64,000 bases of DNA from positions 558,001-622,000 of the forward strand of contig CP045205.1 of assembly GCA_009363175.1 (NCBI GenBank). The letters run 5' to 3'. The DNA is from Citrobacter telavivensis (lineage in GTDB: Bacteria > Pseudomonadota > Gammaproteobacteria > Enterobacterales > Enterobacteriaceae). Shown piece by piece: positions 8,693-17,063 of this stretch (positions are counted from its first letter, which is position 1; each line of letters starts with the position of its first letter). The notes under the pieces are model-generated. The model was not told where the DNA came from, did not search any database, and saw only the letters and a program-made list of their open reading frames with translations. A program made the position numbers and the translations under genes.

Positions 8693-9585
8693 CGGACTTC
8701 ACCACCGATGTTACCCGCTTTCTGCGCTATCTGGGCGTAGAACGCCAGCTTAGCCCCATCACGCTGAAGAACTATCAGCGTCAGCTTGATGCCATCATCG
8801 CCTTAGCCGGAGAAGCTGGGCTGCAAAGTTGGCAACAATGTGACGCTGCAATGGTGCGCAGTTTTGCGGTGCGCAGTCGCCGCAAAGGCCTTGGGCCCGC
8901 GAGCCTCGCGCTACGTCTTTCTGCTCTGCGCAGTTTCTTCGACTGGATGGTCAGCGAAGGCAAGCTGAAAGCCAATCCGGCGAAAGGGGTACAGGCACCC
9001 AAAGCGCCGCGCCATTTGCCGAAAAATATCGACGTTGATGACGTTAACCGTCTGCTGGATATCGACCTTAACGATCCGCTCGCCGTGCGCGACCGCGCGA
9101 TGCTCGAGGTGATGTACGGCGCGGGTCTGCGTTTGTCGGAACTGGTGGGACTGGATATCAAACATCTGGATCTCGACACCGGCGAAGTGTGGGTGATGGG
9201 GAAAGGCAGCAAAGAGCGTCGCCTGCCTATTGGTCGCAATGCGGTCGCGTGGATTGAGCACTGGCTGGATCTGCGCGGGCTGTTTGGCAGTGATGAAGAC
9301 GCGCTGTTTTTGTCAAAGCTGGGCAACCGTATATCCGCGCGCAACGTGCAAAAGCGTTTTGCCGAATGGGGCATTAAGCAGGGGTTAAACAGCCACGTGC
9401 ATCCACATAAGCTGCGTCACTCCTTTGCCACGCATATGCTGGAGTCGAGCGGCGACCTGCGAGGCGTACAGGAACTGTTGGGGCACGCCAACCTCTCGAC
9501 CACGCAAATCTATACTCATCTTGATTTTCAACACCTGGCCTCGGTGTACGATGCGGCGCATCCACGCGCCAAACGGGGGAAATAA
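8689..9585 (+). CDS. xerC: Tyrosine recombinase XerC
   Basis: XerC works with XerD at the dif site to resolve chromosome dimers before division, and at plasmid cer-like sites. The N-terminal SAM-like DNA-binding domain covers about residues 1-90 and the catalytic domain the rest. The active-site set is complete: Arg148 in GLRLSEL, Lys172 in GKGSKERRLP, the HxxR of HKLRHSF, the His of LGHANLS and the nucleophile Tyr in IYTHLDF. The length is 298 residues, as in E. coli. Its stop overlaps the yigB ATG by one base (TAATG). Confidence 0.98.
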   Translation: MTDFTTDVTRFLRYLGVERQLSPITLKNYQRQLDAIIALAGEAGLQSWQQCDAAMVRSFAVRSRRKGLGPASLALRLSALRSFFDWMVSEGKLKANPAKGVQAPKAPRHLPKNIDVDDVNRLLDIDLNDPLAVRDRAMLEVMYGAGLRLSELVGLDIKHLDLDTGEVWVMGKGSKERRLPIGRNAVAWIEHWLDLRGLFGSDEDALFLSKLGNRISARNVQKRFAEWGIKQGLNSHVHPHKLRHSFATHMLESSGDLRGVQELLGHANLSTTQIYTHLDFQHLASVYDAAHPRAKRGK

Positions 9586-10301
9586 TGCGTTTTTACCGGT
9601 CTCCAGGACCCATCTCAGCGATCACTTTCGATCTTGATGACACCCTTTACGATAACCGTCCGGTTATCCAGCGCACCGAGCAGGAAGCGCTCGCCTTTGT
9701 GCAAAGCTACCATCCGGCACTCCGTACGCTACAAAATGCCGACCTGCAACGTTTGCGTCAGGCGGTGCGTGAAGCCGAGCCGGAAATTTATCACGACGTG
9801 ACCCGCTGGCGGCATCGCGCTGTTGAGCGGGCGATGCTGAACGCCGGGCTTTCCGCGGAAGAGGCGGTGGCTGGCGCGAACGCCGCGATGATGAACTTTG
9901 CGAAGTGGCGCAGTCGGGTCGATGTCCCGCAAGAGACACACGATACGCTGAAAGCCTTAGCGAAAAAGTGGCCGCTGGTGGCGATCACCAACGGTAACGC
10001 GCAGCCGGAACTGTTTGGCCTCGGCGATTACTTCGAATTTGTACTGCGTGCCGGTCCGGACGGACGCTCAAAACCGTTCAGTGATATGTACTTCCTGGCG
10101 GCGGAAAAGCTGAATGTACCGATCGGCGAGATCCTGCACGTGGGCGACGATCTGACGACCGACGTTGCCGGGGCGATCCGCAGCGGATTGCAGGCCTGCT
10201 GGATCAAGCCAGAAAATGCTGACCTGATGCACACCGTTGACAGCCGTTTACTGCCGCATATCGAAATTTCACAGTTGGCATCTCTGACCTCGCTGATATA
10301 A
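9585..10301 (+). CDS. yigB: HAD-family phosphatase YigB
   Basis: The N terminus carries the HAD nucleophile motif FDLDDTLYDN (Asp16, Asp18), followed by a helical cap and the later motifs AITNGNAQPE and HVGDDLTTDVAGA. E. coli YigB dephosphorylates FMN and the riboflavin intermediate 5-amino-6-(5-phospho-ribitylamino)uracil, so a role in riboflavin synthesis is likely. It has 238 residues and is the last gene of the dapF-xerC cluster. The uvrD promoter starts inside its 3' end. Confidence 0.95.
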   Translation: MRFYRSPGPISAITFDLDDTLYDNRPVIQRTEQEALAFVQSYHPALRTLQNADLQRLRQAVREAEPEIYHDVTRWRHRAVERAMLNAGLSAEEAVAGANAAMMNFAKWRSRVDVPQETHDTLKALAKKWPLVAITNGNAQPELFGLGDYFEFVLRAGPDGRSKPFSDMYFLAAEKLNVPIGEILHVGDDLTTDVAGAIRSGLQACWIKPENADLMHTVDSRLLPHIEISQLASLTSLI

Positions 10302-10331
10302 TCACCCGCAGTTCTGTATAAAATTCCAGGG
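10275..10331 (+). promoter_or_regulatory. uvrD promoter with LexA (SOS) box
   Basis: A strong sigma70 promoter is visible: TTGGCA at 10275-10280 and TATAAT at 10297-10302, spaced by 16 bases, overlapping the end of yigB. A LexA box lies just downstream at about 10312-10331, with CTG and CAG half sites ten bases apart (CTGTATAAAATTCCAG). E. coli uvrD is LexA-controlled from the same position. Confidence 0.88.
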
Positions 10332-10335
10332 TTTT

Positions 10336-10410
10336 GGCGGATGGCGCTACGCTTATCCGCCCTACGCTGACTGCGATCACGTAGGCCCGATAAGCGAAGC
10401 GCCATCGGGC
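10336..10410. repeat. BIME (two inverted REP units) in the uvrD leader
   Basis: The first REP has arms GGCGGAT (10336-10342) and ATCCGCC (10355-10361). The second, inverted, has arms GCCCGAT (10385-10391) and ATCGGGC (10404-10410). The pair lies between the uvrD promoter and the uvrD ATG, so the 5' leader of the mRNA must carry both hairpins. Confidence 0.85.
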
Positions 10411-10447
10411 ATTTCGCAGTTTATCTATTCCTAACGCGGCGGTGCCA

Positions 10448-12610
10448 ATGGACGTTTCTTACCTGCTCGACAGCCTCAATGATAAACAGCGCGAAGCGGT
10501 GGCCGCGCCACGTAGCAACATGCTGGTTCTCGCGGGGGCGGGGAGTGGTAAAACACGCGTGCTGGTACACCGTATCGCCTGGCTGTTGACGGTAGAAAAT
10601 AACTCACCGTACTCGATTATGGCGGTCACCTTTACCAACAAAGCGGCGGCGGAGATGCGTCACCGCATCGGCCAGATTATGGGCACCAGCCAGGGCGGCA
10701 TGTGGGTGGGCACCTTCCACGGTCTGGCGCACCGACTGCTGCGCGCGCATCACATGGATGCGAATTTGCCGCAGGACTTCCAAATCCTCGACAGTGAAGA
10801 CCAGCTGCGCCTGCTTAAGCGTCTGATCAAGGCGATGAACCTCGACGAGAAGCAGTGGCCGGCGCGTCAGGCGATGTGGTACATCAACGGGCAGAAAGAC
10901 GAAGGTCTGCGCCCGCATCATATTCAGAGCTTTGGTAACCCGATTGAGCAAACCTGGCAAAAGGTTTATCAGGCCTATCAGGAAGCGTGCGATCGTGCGG
11001 GACTGGTGGATTTCGCCGAACTGCTGCTGCGCGCGCATGAGTTGTGGCTCAATAAGCCGCATATTCTTCAGCACTACCGCGAGCGTTTCACCAATATCCT
11101 GGTGGACGAATTCCAGGATACCAACAACATTCAGTATGCCTGGATTCGTCTGCTGGCTGGCGATACCGGCAAAGTGATGATTGTCGGCGATGACGACCAG
11201 TCTATCTATGGCTGGCGCGGCGCGCAGGTAGAGAACATCCAGCGCTTCCTGAACGACTTCCCCGGCGCACAAACGATCCGCCTTGAGCAGAACTACCGCT
11301 CCACCAGCAATATCCTCAGCGCGGCTAACGCCCTGATCGAGAACAACAACGGGCGTCTGGGTAAAAAACTGTGGACCGATGGCGTCGAAGGCGAGCCGAT
11401 TTCGCTCTACTGCGCGTTTAACGAACTGGATGAAGCGCGTTTTGTCGTCAACCGGATCAAAACCTGGCAGGACAACGGCGGTGCGCTTGAGCAGTGCGCC
11501 ATTCTCTATCGCAGTAACGCCCAGTCGCGTGTGCTGGAAGAGGCATTGTTACAGGCCAGCATGCCGTACCGTATCTACGGTGGCATGCGCTTCTTCGAAC
11601 GTCAGGAAATCAAAGACGCCCTCTCTTATCTGCGTTTGATTGCCAACCGTAATGATGACGCTGCCTTTGAACGCGTGGTGAATACCCCAACGCGCGGGAT
11701 TGGCGATCGGACGCTGGACGTGGTGCGCCAGGCTTCGCGCGATCGCCAGCTCACGCTGTGGCAGGCGTGTCGTGAACTGTTGCAGGAAAAAGCGCTGGCC
11801 GGTCGTGCCGCCAGTGCGCTGCAACGTTTTATGGAACTGATCGACGCGCTGGCGCAGGAAACCGCCGACATGCCGCTGCATGTACAGACCGACCGGGTGA
11901 TTAAAGACTCAGGCCTGCGCATGATGTATGAGCAGGAGAAAGGCGAGAAAGGCCAGACGCGCATCGAGAACTTAGAGGAACTGGTGACGGCGACGCGTCA
12001 GTTCAGCTACAACGAAGAAGACGAAGACCTGATGCCGTTGCAGGCATTTCTCTCCCATGCGGCGCTGGAAGCGGGCGAAGGGCAGGCGGATACCTGGCAG
12101 GACGCGGTACAGCTCATGACGCTGCACTCGGCGAAGGGGCTGGAGTTTCCGCAGGTGTTTATCGTCGGGATGGAAGAGGGGATGTTCCCCAGCCAGATGT
12201 CGCTGGACGAGGGCGGACGACTTGAAGAAGAGCGTCGTCTGGCCTACGTCGGCGTGACCCGTGCGATGCAAAAACTGACGTTAACCTATGCCGAAACGCG
12301 CCGGCTGTATGGCAAAGAGGTGTATCACCGTCCATCACGCTTCATCGGCGAGTTGCCGGAAGAGTGCGTTGAAGAGGTGCGCCTGCGTGCAACGATCAGC
12401 CGTCCGGTGAGCCATCAACGGATGGGGACGCCGATGGCGGAGAATGACACCGGCTACAAGCTGGGCCAGCGTGTGCGTCATGCTAAGTTCGGCGAGGGCA
12501 CCATTGTGAATCTGGAAGGCAGCGGCGAACACAGCCGGTTGCAGGTGGCCTTCCAGGGACAGGGAATCAAATGGCTCGTCGCCGCGTATGCGAAGCTGGA
12601 AACGGTCTAA
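10448..12610 (+). CDS. uvrD: DNA helicase II UvrD
   Basis: UvrD is a 3'-5' superfamily 1A helicase acting in nucleotide excision and mismatch repair and in removing RecA filaments. Visible motifs are Walker A LAGAGSGKT (about residues 28-36), TFTNKAAAEM (Ia), DEFQDTN (II), GDDDQSIYGWRGA (III), EQNYRST (IV), LMTLHSAKGLEF (V) and VGVTRAMQ (VI). The C-terminal Tudor-like region follows YKLGQRVRHAKFGEGTI. The ATG at 10448 gives 720 residues as in E. coli; a GTG six bases upstream is the only in-frame alternative. The gene is SOS-regulated through the upstream LexA box. Confidence 0.98.
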   Translation: MDVSYLLDSLNDKQREAVAAPRSNMLVLAGAGSGKTRVLVHRIAWLLTVENNSPYSIMAVTFTNKAAAEMRHRIGQIMGTSQGGMWVGTFHGLAHRLLRAHHMDANLPQDFQILDSEDQLRLLKRLIKAMNLDEKQWPARQAMWYINGQKDEGLRPHHIQSFGNPIEQTWQKVYQAYQEACDRAGLVDFAELLLRAHELWLNKPHILQHYRERFTNILVDEFQDTNNIQYAWIRLLAGDTGKVMIVGDDDQSIYGWRGAQVENIQRFLNDFPGAQTIRLEQNYRSTSNILSAANALIENNNGRLGKKLWTDGVEGEPISLYCAFNELDEARFVVNRIKTWQDNGGALEQCAILYRSNAQSRVLEEALLQASMPYRIYGGMRFFERQEIKDALSYLRLIANRNDDAAFERVVNTPTRGIGDRTLDVVRQASRDRQLTLWQACRELLQEKALAGRAASALQRFMELIDALAQETADMPLHVQTDRVIKDSGLRMMYEQEKGEKGQTRIENLEELVTATRQFSYNEEDEDLMPLQAFLSHAALEAGEGQADTWQDAVQLMTLHSAKGLEFPQVFIVGMEEGMFPSQMSLDEGGRLEEERRLAYVGVTRAMQKLTLTYAETRRLYGKEVYHRPSRFIGELPEECVEEVRLRATISRPVSHQRMGTPMAENDTGYKLGQRVRHAKFGEGTIVNLEGSGEHSRLQVAFQGQGIKWLVAAYAKLETV

Positions 12611-12631
12611 CTTATAGATAAATATCACTTA

Positions 12632-12671
12632 AATTTCCCTCTCTGCTAACCTTTCTGCATAAGGGGAAATT
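12632..12671 (+). terminator. Possible uvrD transcription terminator
   Basis: Arms AATTTCCC (12632-12639) and GGGAAATT (12664-12671) could pair, followed by ATTACTTTTT. The loop of about 24 bases is long, so this is a weak call. Confidence 0.35.
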
Positions 12672-12697
12672 ATTACTTTTTCGCGTTTCGTTGCGTG

Positions 12698-12726
12698 TTG
12701 ACGGCAAATTTTTGCTGGCGTAACAT
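12698..12726 (+). promoter_or_regulatory. corL-corA promoter
   Basis: TTGACG at 12698-12703 and TAACAT at 12721-12726 are separated by 17 bases, a good sigma70 arrangement. It lies upstream of the leader peptide gene, leaving a leader of more than 200 bases before corA. Confidence 0.7.
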
Positions 12727-12758
12727 GCGCGCACGATTACGCTAAGAGGACATTCGCC

Positions 12759-12815
12759 TTGGACACACCCAGTAGATACTGGCTCATTATCCTGTCATCC
12801 AGGATCAACTCCTAA
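12759..12815 (+). CDS. corL: Leader peptide CorL of the corA mRNA
   Basis: A short frame of 18 codons starts with TTG after AAGAGGA and reads MDTPSRYWLIILSSRINS. In Salmonella the corA leader contains the peptide gene corL, whose translation controls Rho-dependent termination ahead of corA. The position and leader layout here fit that system. A 10-bp hairpin (12813-12842) starts at the corL stop codon, so ribosomes finishing corL would affect its folding. The assignment rests on position and my memory of the Salmonella locus. Confidence 0.78.
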   Translation: MDTPSRYWLIILSSRINS

Positions 12816-12842
12816 GGCTATCCCTTTTTGCTGATAGCCTTA
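12813..12842 (+). promoter_or_regulatory. Hairpin overlapping the corL stop in the corA leader
   Basis: TAAGGCTATC (12813-12822) and GATAGCCTTA (12833-12842) form a perfect 10-bp stem with a 10-base loop. The first arm begins with the corL TAA stop codon. The remaining leader to 12968 shows no further gene. This hairpin is a likely part of the translation-linked attenuation of corA. Confidence 0.65.
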
Positions 12843-12968
12843 GCGGTTGTCAGCGACCTTCTCTATTTTCCCGTCGCGCTGAGTCAGGCTGTTTAATGGT
12901 CTGAAACCCAATTGTTTCTGTGTGCCCACCGAACTGTCCGATATTTTTAAGCATTGGGAGTCCCGGTC

Positions 12969-13919
12969 ATGTTGAGCGCATTTCAACTGGAAAATAACCG
13001 ACTCATCCGGCTGGAAGTCGAAGAGTCACAAACCCTGATTGATGCCGTATGGGTCGACCTGGTCGAGCCGGACGACGACGAGCGACTGCGCGTACAATCT
13101 GAGCTGGGCCAAAGCCTGGCGACACGTCCTGAACTGGAAGACATCGAAGCATCCGCCCGTTTCTTCGAAGACGAAGACGGTCTGCACATCCACTCCTTTT
13201 TCTTCTTCGAAGATGCGGAAGACCACGCGGGTAACTCCACCGTGGCATTCACCATTCGCGATGGCCGCCTGTTTACTCTGCGTGAACGTGAGCTGCCCGC
13301 GTTTCGTCTGTATCGTATGCGTGCCCGTAGCCAGGCCATGGTTGACGGTAACGCCTATGAACTGCTGCTGGATCTGTTCGAAACCAAAATTGAGCAATTG
13401 GCGGATGAAATTGAAAATATCTACAGCGATCTGGAAGAGCTGAGTCGGGTGATTATGGAAGGTCATCAGGGCGATGAGTACGATGAGGCGCTCTCGACGC
13501 TGGCGGAACTGGAAGATATCGGCTGGAAAGTTCGCCTGTGTCTGATGGATACCCAGCGCGCACTGAACTTCCTGGTTCGCAAAGCGCGTTTGCCGGGCGG
13601 ACAACTGGAACAGGCGCGCGAGATCCTGCGAGATATCGAATCCCTGCTGCCGCACAACGAATCCCTGTTCCAGAAAGTGAACTTCCTGATGCAGGCGGCG
13701 ATGGGCTTTATCAACATCGAGCAGAACCGGATCATCAAGATCTTCTCGGTGGTTTCCGTGGTTTTCCTGCCGCCGACGCTGGTGGCATCCAGCTATGGGA
13801 TGAACTTCGAGTTTATGCCTGAGCTGCGCTGGAGCTTTGGTTATCCGGGCGCGATTATCTTCATGCTGCTCGCAGGTCTGGCGCCGTATCTGTACTTTAA
13901 GCGCAAGAACTGGCTGTAG
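12969..13919 (+). CDS. corA: Magnesium/cobalt/nickel transporter CorA
   Basis: CorA is a homopentameric inner-membrane channel for Mg2+ uptake. The large acidic cytoplasmic domain comes first (about residues 1-250) and two C-terminal transmembrane helices follow, with the signature YGMN at 276-279 and the periplasmic loop FEFMPEL. The ATG at 12969 gives 316 residues as in E. coli; an earlier in-frame start at 12954 would add five. Control is through the corL leader. The neighbouring gene yigE, which I recall between uvrD and corA in E. coli K-12, is absent. A nearly full-length antisense frame of 299 codons is a shadow. Confidence 0.98.
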   Translation: MLSAFQLENNRLIRLEVEESQTLIDAVWVDLVEPDDDERLRVQSELGQSLATRPELEDIEASARFFEDEDGLHIHSFFFFEDAEDHAGNSTVAFTIRDGRLFTLRERELPAFRLYRMRARSQAMVDGNAYELLLDLFETKIEQLADEIENIYSDLEELSRVIMEGHQGDEYDEALSTLAELEDIGWKVRLCLMDTQRALNFLVRKARLPGGQLEQAREILRDIESLLPHNESLFQKVNFLMQAAMGFINIEQNRIIKIFSVVSVVFLPPTLVASSYGMNFEFMPELRWSFGYPGAIIFMLLAGLAPYLYFKRKNWL

Positions 13920-13925
13920 TATCAC

Positions 13926-13955
13926 GCCCGGTGGCGCTACGCTTACCGGGCTTAC
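13926..13955. repeat. REP hairpin between corA and yigF
   Basis: Arms GCCCGGT (13926-13932) and ACCGGGC (13945-13951) flank the REP core GGCGCTACGCTT. It lies between the convergent ends of corA and yigF. Confidence 0.75.
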
Positions 13956-14332
13956 AAACCCCAGGTTTGCTCATTCTTAACCTTCAGCAGATAGAACCAG
14001 ATATTCGCTTTGAAACCGACTAATGCGGAAATTGCGTATCCGATGATACTTATGTCATAGGCCATGGAGATAGCACCTACCGCCAGAAAGAGGAGTAATA
14101 CGGTAATGCCTTTCTTCCACAGGCCTAAATAAAAAAGGTAAATGAAAGAAAACACTAATGCCCAAATATTTAACCCCATACTCATTTTCTGGCTGAAAGA
14201 GAGGGTTTTGTAGCCTGAAGCGTAAAGCGGAGGTGTCTTCCAGAAACCAGGAAGACCGTACTGGTCATAGAATGCAAATCTGGCCCGCCACTTTTCGCTA
14301 AGTTCTCCGATCGTATCCTCGTTCTTTTCCAT
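13952..14332 (-). CDS. yigF: DUF2628 inner-membrane protein YigF
   Basis: This 126-residue protein starts with a soluble stretch carrying SEKWRARFAFYDQYG and then has three hydrophobic segments, as in the DUF2628 family, so it is an inner-membrane protein. Its function is unknown. It faces corA and is separated from rarD by a gap containing a BIME; E. coli K-12 has yigG at that place, which is missing here. Confidence 0.9.
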   Translation of the reverse strand: MEKNEDTIGELSEKWRARFAFYDQYGLPGFWKTPPLYASGYKTLSFSQKMSMGLNIWALVFSFIYLFYLGLWKKGITVLLLFLAVGAISMAYDISIIGYAISALVGFKANIWFYLLKVKNEQTWGL

Positions 14333-14459
14333 AACATTCCCTTCTTCGCGACATAATAAACATGCTAAGCATCTGTCAGTGAAAAAAAGAACGAAACAAG
14401 ATTATAGGGAAGTGGTGTTATTTCAGAATTTATAAAGATTCTTCCGACAGAAGAACGCT

Positions 14460-14529
14460 GCCGGATGGCGGCTACGCCTTATCAGGCCTACAGGTAACGT
14501 AGGCCTGATAAGCGAAGCGCCATCAGGCC
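14460..14529. repeat. BIME between yigF and rarD
   Basis: Two inverted REP units are seen: one at 14460-14491 starting GCCGGATGGCGGCTACGCC, and one at about 14499-14529 containing GATAAGCGAAGCGCCATC. They lie downstream of rarD and upstream of yigF. The rest of the gap, 14333-14459, is A/T-rich and has no gene I can support. Confidence 0.85.
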
Positions 14530-14537
14530 TATCACGA

Positions 14538-15434
14538 CTACATTCCCTTGCGCGTTCTGCGCTGGGTATAAATCGCATCCGTCACGAAGATCGCCAGTGC
14601 GACCCAGATAAAGGCGAACGTCACCATTTTATCCGATCCTGGAACCTCCCCGTAGAACGTCACGGCCAGCAGGAACATTAGCGTCGGGCCGATGTACTGG
14701 AAAAAGCCCAGCGTAGAAAGCCGCAGACGGGTCGCCGCACCGGTGAAGCACAGCAGCGGCACCGTGGTCACCACCCCGGCAGCAATCAGCAGCAGGTTGA
14801 GCGACATCGGGTTCTGTCCCATATGGCTGGTTGAGCTGTCGGCGATGCCGAACAGGTAGATTGCGGCAATGGGCAGCAGCCACAGGGTTTCCACCAGCAT
14901 CCCGGTTTGCGCTTCAACGGCGATTTTCTTGCGCACCAGACCGTAAAAAGCAAAACTGAACGCCAGTCCCAGCGCGATAATGGGCAATGAGCCGAAGGTC
15001 CAGAGCTGCACCAGAACGCCACAGGTCGCCAGAATCACCGCCAGCCACTGCATCCGGCGAAAGCGTTCACCGAGAAAAAGCATCCCCAACACAATATTCA
15101 CCAGCGGGTTGATAAAGTAACCCAGGCTGGCTTCCAGCATATGGTGGTTGTTTACCGCCCAGATAAACAGCAGCCAGTTACCCCCCACGAGTACCGCAGA
15201 GAGCGCCAGCAGGAAGATCTTTTTCGGCGTTTGCAGCAGCGCCTTCACGCTCGACCACTGACGGCTGATGCTGATCAGCGCCACCATAAAGAAAAACGAC
15301 CAGATCACGCGATGGGTCAGGATTTCATCTGCGGGGACGTAATAAATTAGCTTGAAGTACGCCGGAGCGATCCCCCAAATAAAATAGGCGGCAAGAGCGA
15401 GTAACACGCCCAGCCGCGTTTGTTTTGCATCCAT
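14538..15434 (-). CDS. rarD: EamA/DMT-family permease RarD
   Basis: The 298-residue protein is almost wholly hydrophobic, with about ten predicted transmembrane helices in two repeated halves as in drug/metabolite transporters. Conserved RarD features are LAAYFIWGIAPAYFKL at the N terminus, HRVIWSFFF, and QYIGPTLMFLLAV near the C terminus. The family was linked to chloramphenicol resistance in Pseudomonas, but the substrate in enterics is not known. It stands alone on the minus strand downstream of yigI. Confidence 0.94.
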   Translation of the reverse strand: MDAKQTRLGVLLALAAYFIWGIAPAYFKLIYYVPADEILTHRVIWSFFFMVALISISRQWSSVKALLQTPKKIFLLALSAVLVGGNWLLFIWAVNNHHMLEASLGYFINPLVNIVLGMLFLGERFRRMQWLAVILATCGVLVQLWTFGSLPIIALGLAFSFAFYGLVRKKIAVEAQTGMLVETLWLLPIAAIYLFGIADSSTSHMGQNPMSLNLLLIAAGVVTTVPLLCFTGAATRLRLSTLGFFQYIGPTLMFLLAVTFYGEVPGSDKMVTFAFIWVALAIFVTDAIYTQRRTRKGM

Positions 15435-15477
15435 CGGGAAAACTCATGTCTGAAATGTAACAGCAGTTTACCTGTTT

Positions 15478-15945
15478 TTACCCCACCATATAAGTGGCGG
15501 TAGCGCTGGCAATATAAAGCCGGTCTTCGTTATGCAGTTCCACACGTGCCACGGCGACTTTGTTCCCTGCGCGCAGCAGACTGCTGGTGGCGGTAAAGCG
15601 ATTGCCCCGACCCGGACGCAGGTAGTCCACGCGCAGATCGATGGTCCCCATGCGGGACAGACGCTGACGCAGTTCGTCTTCACTGATGGTTTCATGGCGC
15701 GTCAGGGTACTGCCGACACACACCAGTCCGGCTGCCACGTCCAGAGCAGAGGCGATCACTCCGCCATGCAGAATGCTCTGCGCCCAGTTCCCGACCATCA
15801 TCGGCTGATTATTAAAGGCCAGTTGGGCAAATTCTTTTTCGTAGCGCTCCAGTTCCAGTCCCAGCGCCCGGTTAAACGGCATGTGATAGACAAACATTTC
15901 GCCCACGAGCTTCAGGGCTTGCTCAGCAGTCAGTACGGCAGACAT
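15478..15945 (-). CDS. yigI: Hotdog-fold acyl-CoA thioesterase YigI
   Basis: This 155-residue protein has the PaaI-like hotdog thioesterase pattern: ILHGGVIASALDVAAGLV is the active-site helix region and DLRVDYLRPGRG a conserved strand. The E. coli homologue hydrolyses medium- and long-chain acyl-CoAs. The ATG at 15945 (MSAVLTAEQALKLVGEMF) matches the E. coli start; an in-frame start at 15963 would add six residues without homologous support. It is divergent from pldA. Confidence 0.93.
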   Translation of the reverse strand: MSAVLTAEQALKLVGEMFVYHMPFNRALGLELERYEKEFAQLAFNNQPMMVGNWAQSILHGGVIASALDVAAGLVCVGSTLTRHETISEDELRQRLSRMGTIDLRVDYLRPGRGNRFTATSSLLRAGNKVAVARVELHNEDRLYIASATATYMVG

Positions 15946-16109
15946 ACGATTTCGACACTCCAATGGTTAATGAAATGTTGATGTTATGCTTCTTAAATGT
16001 TGTTTTCCACTTTAAGACGGGATAACTAACGAGGTGGTGTGTAAATATGTAAAATGGTTGGCAGAATAATAAACAAATCAAAAATCTTTCGTTCAGGAGA
16101 ACAACAAGA

Positions 16110-16979
16110 ATGCGGGCGATTCTGGCTTGGTTGCTACCAGCAGCAATGCTGCCGCTGACGGCGTATGCGCAAGAGGCGACGGTGAAAGAGGTTCATGATG
16201 CACCGGCGGTGCGGGGCAGTATTATCGCCAATATGCTGCAGGAGCATGATAATCCTTTTACGCTTTACCCCTACGATACGAACTACCTGATCTACACCAA
16301 TACCAGCGACATGAACAAAGAAGCGATTAGTTCCTACAACTGGTCCGAAAACGCCCGCAAAGATGAAGTGAAGTTCCAACTGAGTCTGGCGTTTCCGATC
16401 TGGCGTGGGATTGCAGGGCCAAACTCGGTTCTGGGCGCCTCGTATACGCAAAAGTCCTGGTGGCAGCTATCCAACACAGAAGAGTCGTCGCCCTTTCGTG
16501 AAACCAACTACGAACCGCAGCTGTTCCTGGGCTTTGCGACGGATTATCGCGTTGCCGGATGGACACTGCGCGACGTGGAAATGGGTTACAACCATGATTC
16601 GAACGGGCGTTCCGATCCGACATCACGTAGCTGGAACCGACTTTACACGCGCCTGATGGCGGAAAACGGCAACTGGCTGGTGGAGGTCAAACCGTGGTAC
16701 GTCATCGGCAGTACCGACGATAACCCGGATATCACCAAATACATGGGCTATTATCAGCTTAAGGTCGGCTATCATCTGGGTGATGCGGTGCTGAGCGCGA
16801 AGGGCCAGTACAACTGGAATACCGGTTACGGCGGTGCGGAGCTGGGGCTGAGTTATCCGATGACGAAGCATATTCGTCTCTATACTCAGGTGTATAGCGG
16901 GTACGGCGAATCGCTGATCGACTATAACTTTAATCAGACGCGTGTCGGTGTGGGCGTGATGCTCAACGATATCTTCTGA
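16110..16979 (+). CDS. pldA: Outer-membrane phospholipase A1
   Basis: PldA hydrolyses mislocalised phospholipids in the outer leaflet of the outer membrane and is active as a calcium-bound dimer. A 20-residue signal peptide (MRAILAW...LTAYA) precedes the 12-stranded barrel. The catalytic set is intact: His162 and Ser164 in NHDSNG and Asn176, equal to 142, 144 and 156 of the mature protein. It has 289 residues as in E. coli and ends in an aromatic residue (Phe) as outer-membrane barrels do. Confidence 0.97.
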   Translation: MRAILAWLLPAAMLPLTAYAQEATVKEVHDAPAVRGSIIANMLQEHDNPFTLYPYDTNYLIYTNTSDMNKEAISSYNWSENARKDEVKFQLSLAFPIWRGIAGPNSVLGASYTQKSWWQLSNTEESSPFRETNYEPQLFLGFATDYRVAGWTLRDVEMGYNHDSNGRSDPTSRSWNRLYTRLMAENGNWLVEVKPWYVIGSTDDNPDITKYMGYYQLKVGYHLGDAVLSAKGQYNWNTGYGGAELGLSYPMTKHIRLYTQVYSGYGESLIDYNFNQTRVGVGVMLNDIF

Positions 16980-17015
16980 TCGATGATTGTGTTTTAAACA
17001 TTGCAGTTTCTCCCT

Positions 17016-17044
17016 CAGGCGCTGAAAATAGCGCCTGTTTTGAT
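17016..17044 (+). terminator. pldA terminator
   Basis: The stem CAGGCGCT/AGCGCCTG (17016-17023 and 17030-17037) with a six-base loop is followed by TTTTGATTT, a typical Rho-independent signal. It lies just before recQ. Confidence 0.85.
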
Positions 17045-17063
17045 TTAAGCGAACGGGGTTAAT

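Noticed and set aside
13026..13925. A 299-codon open frame antisense to nearly all of corA
   Set aside because: It follows the codon pattern of corA on the opposite strand and has no ribosome site or recognisable domain; GC-rich third positions often leave such antisense frames open.
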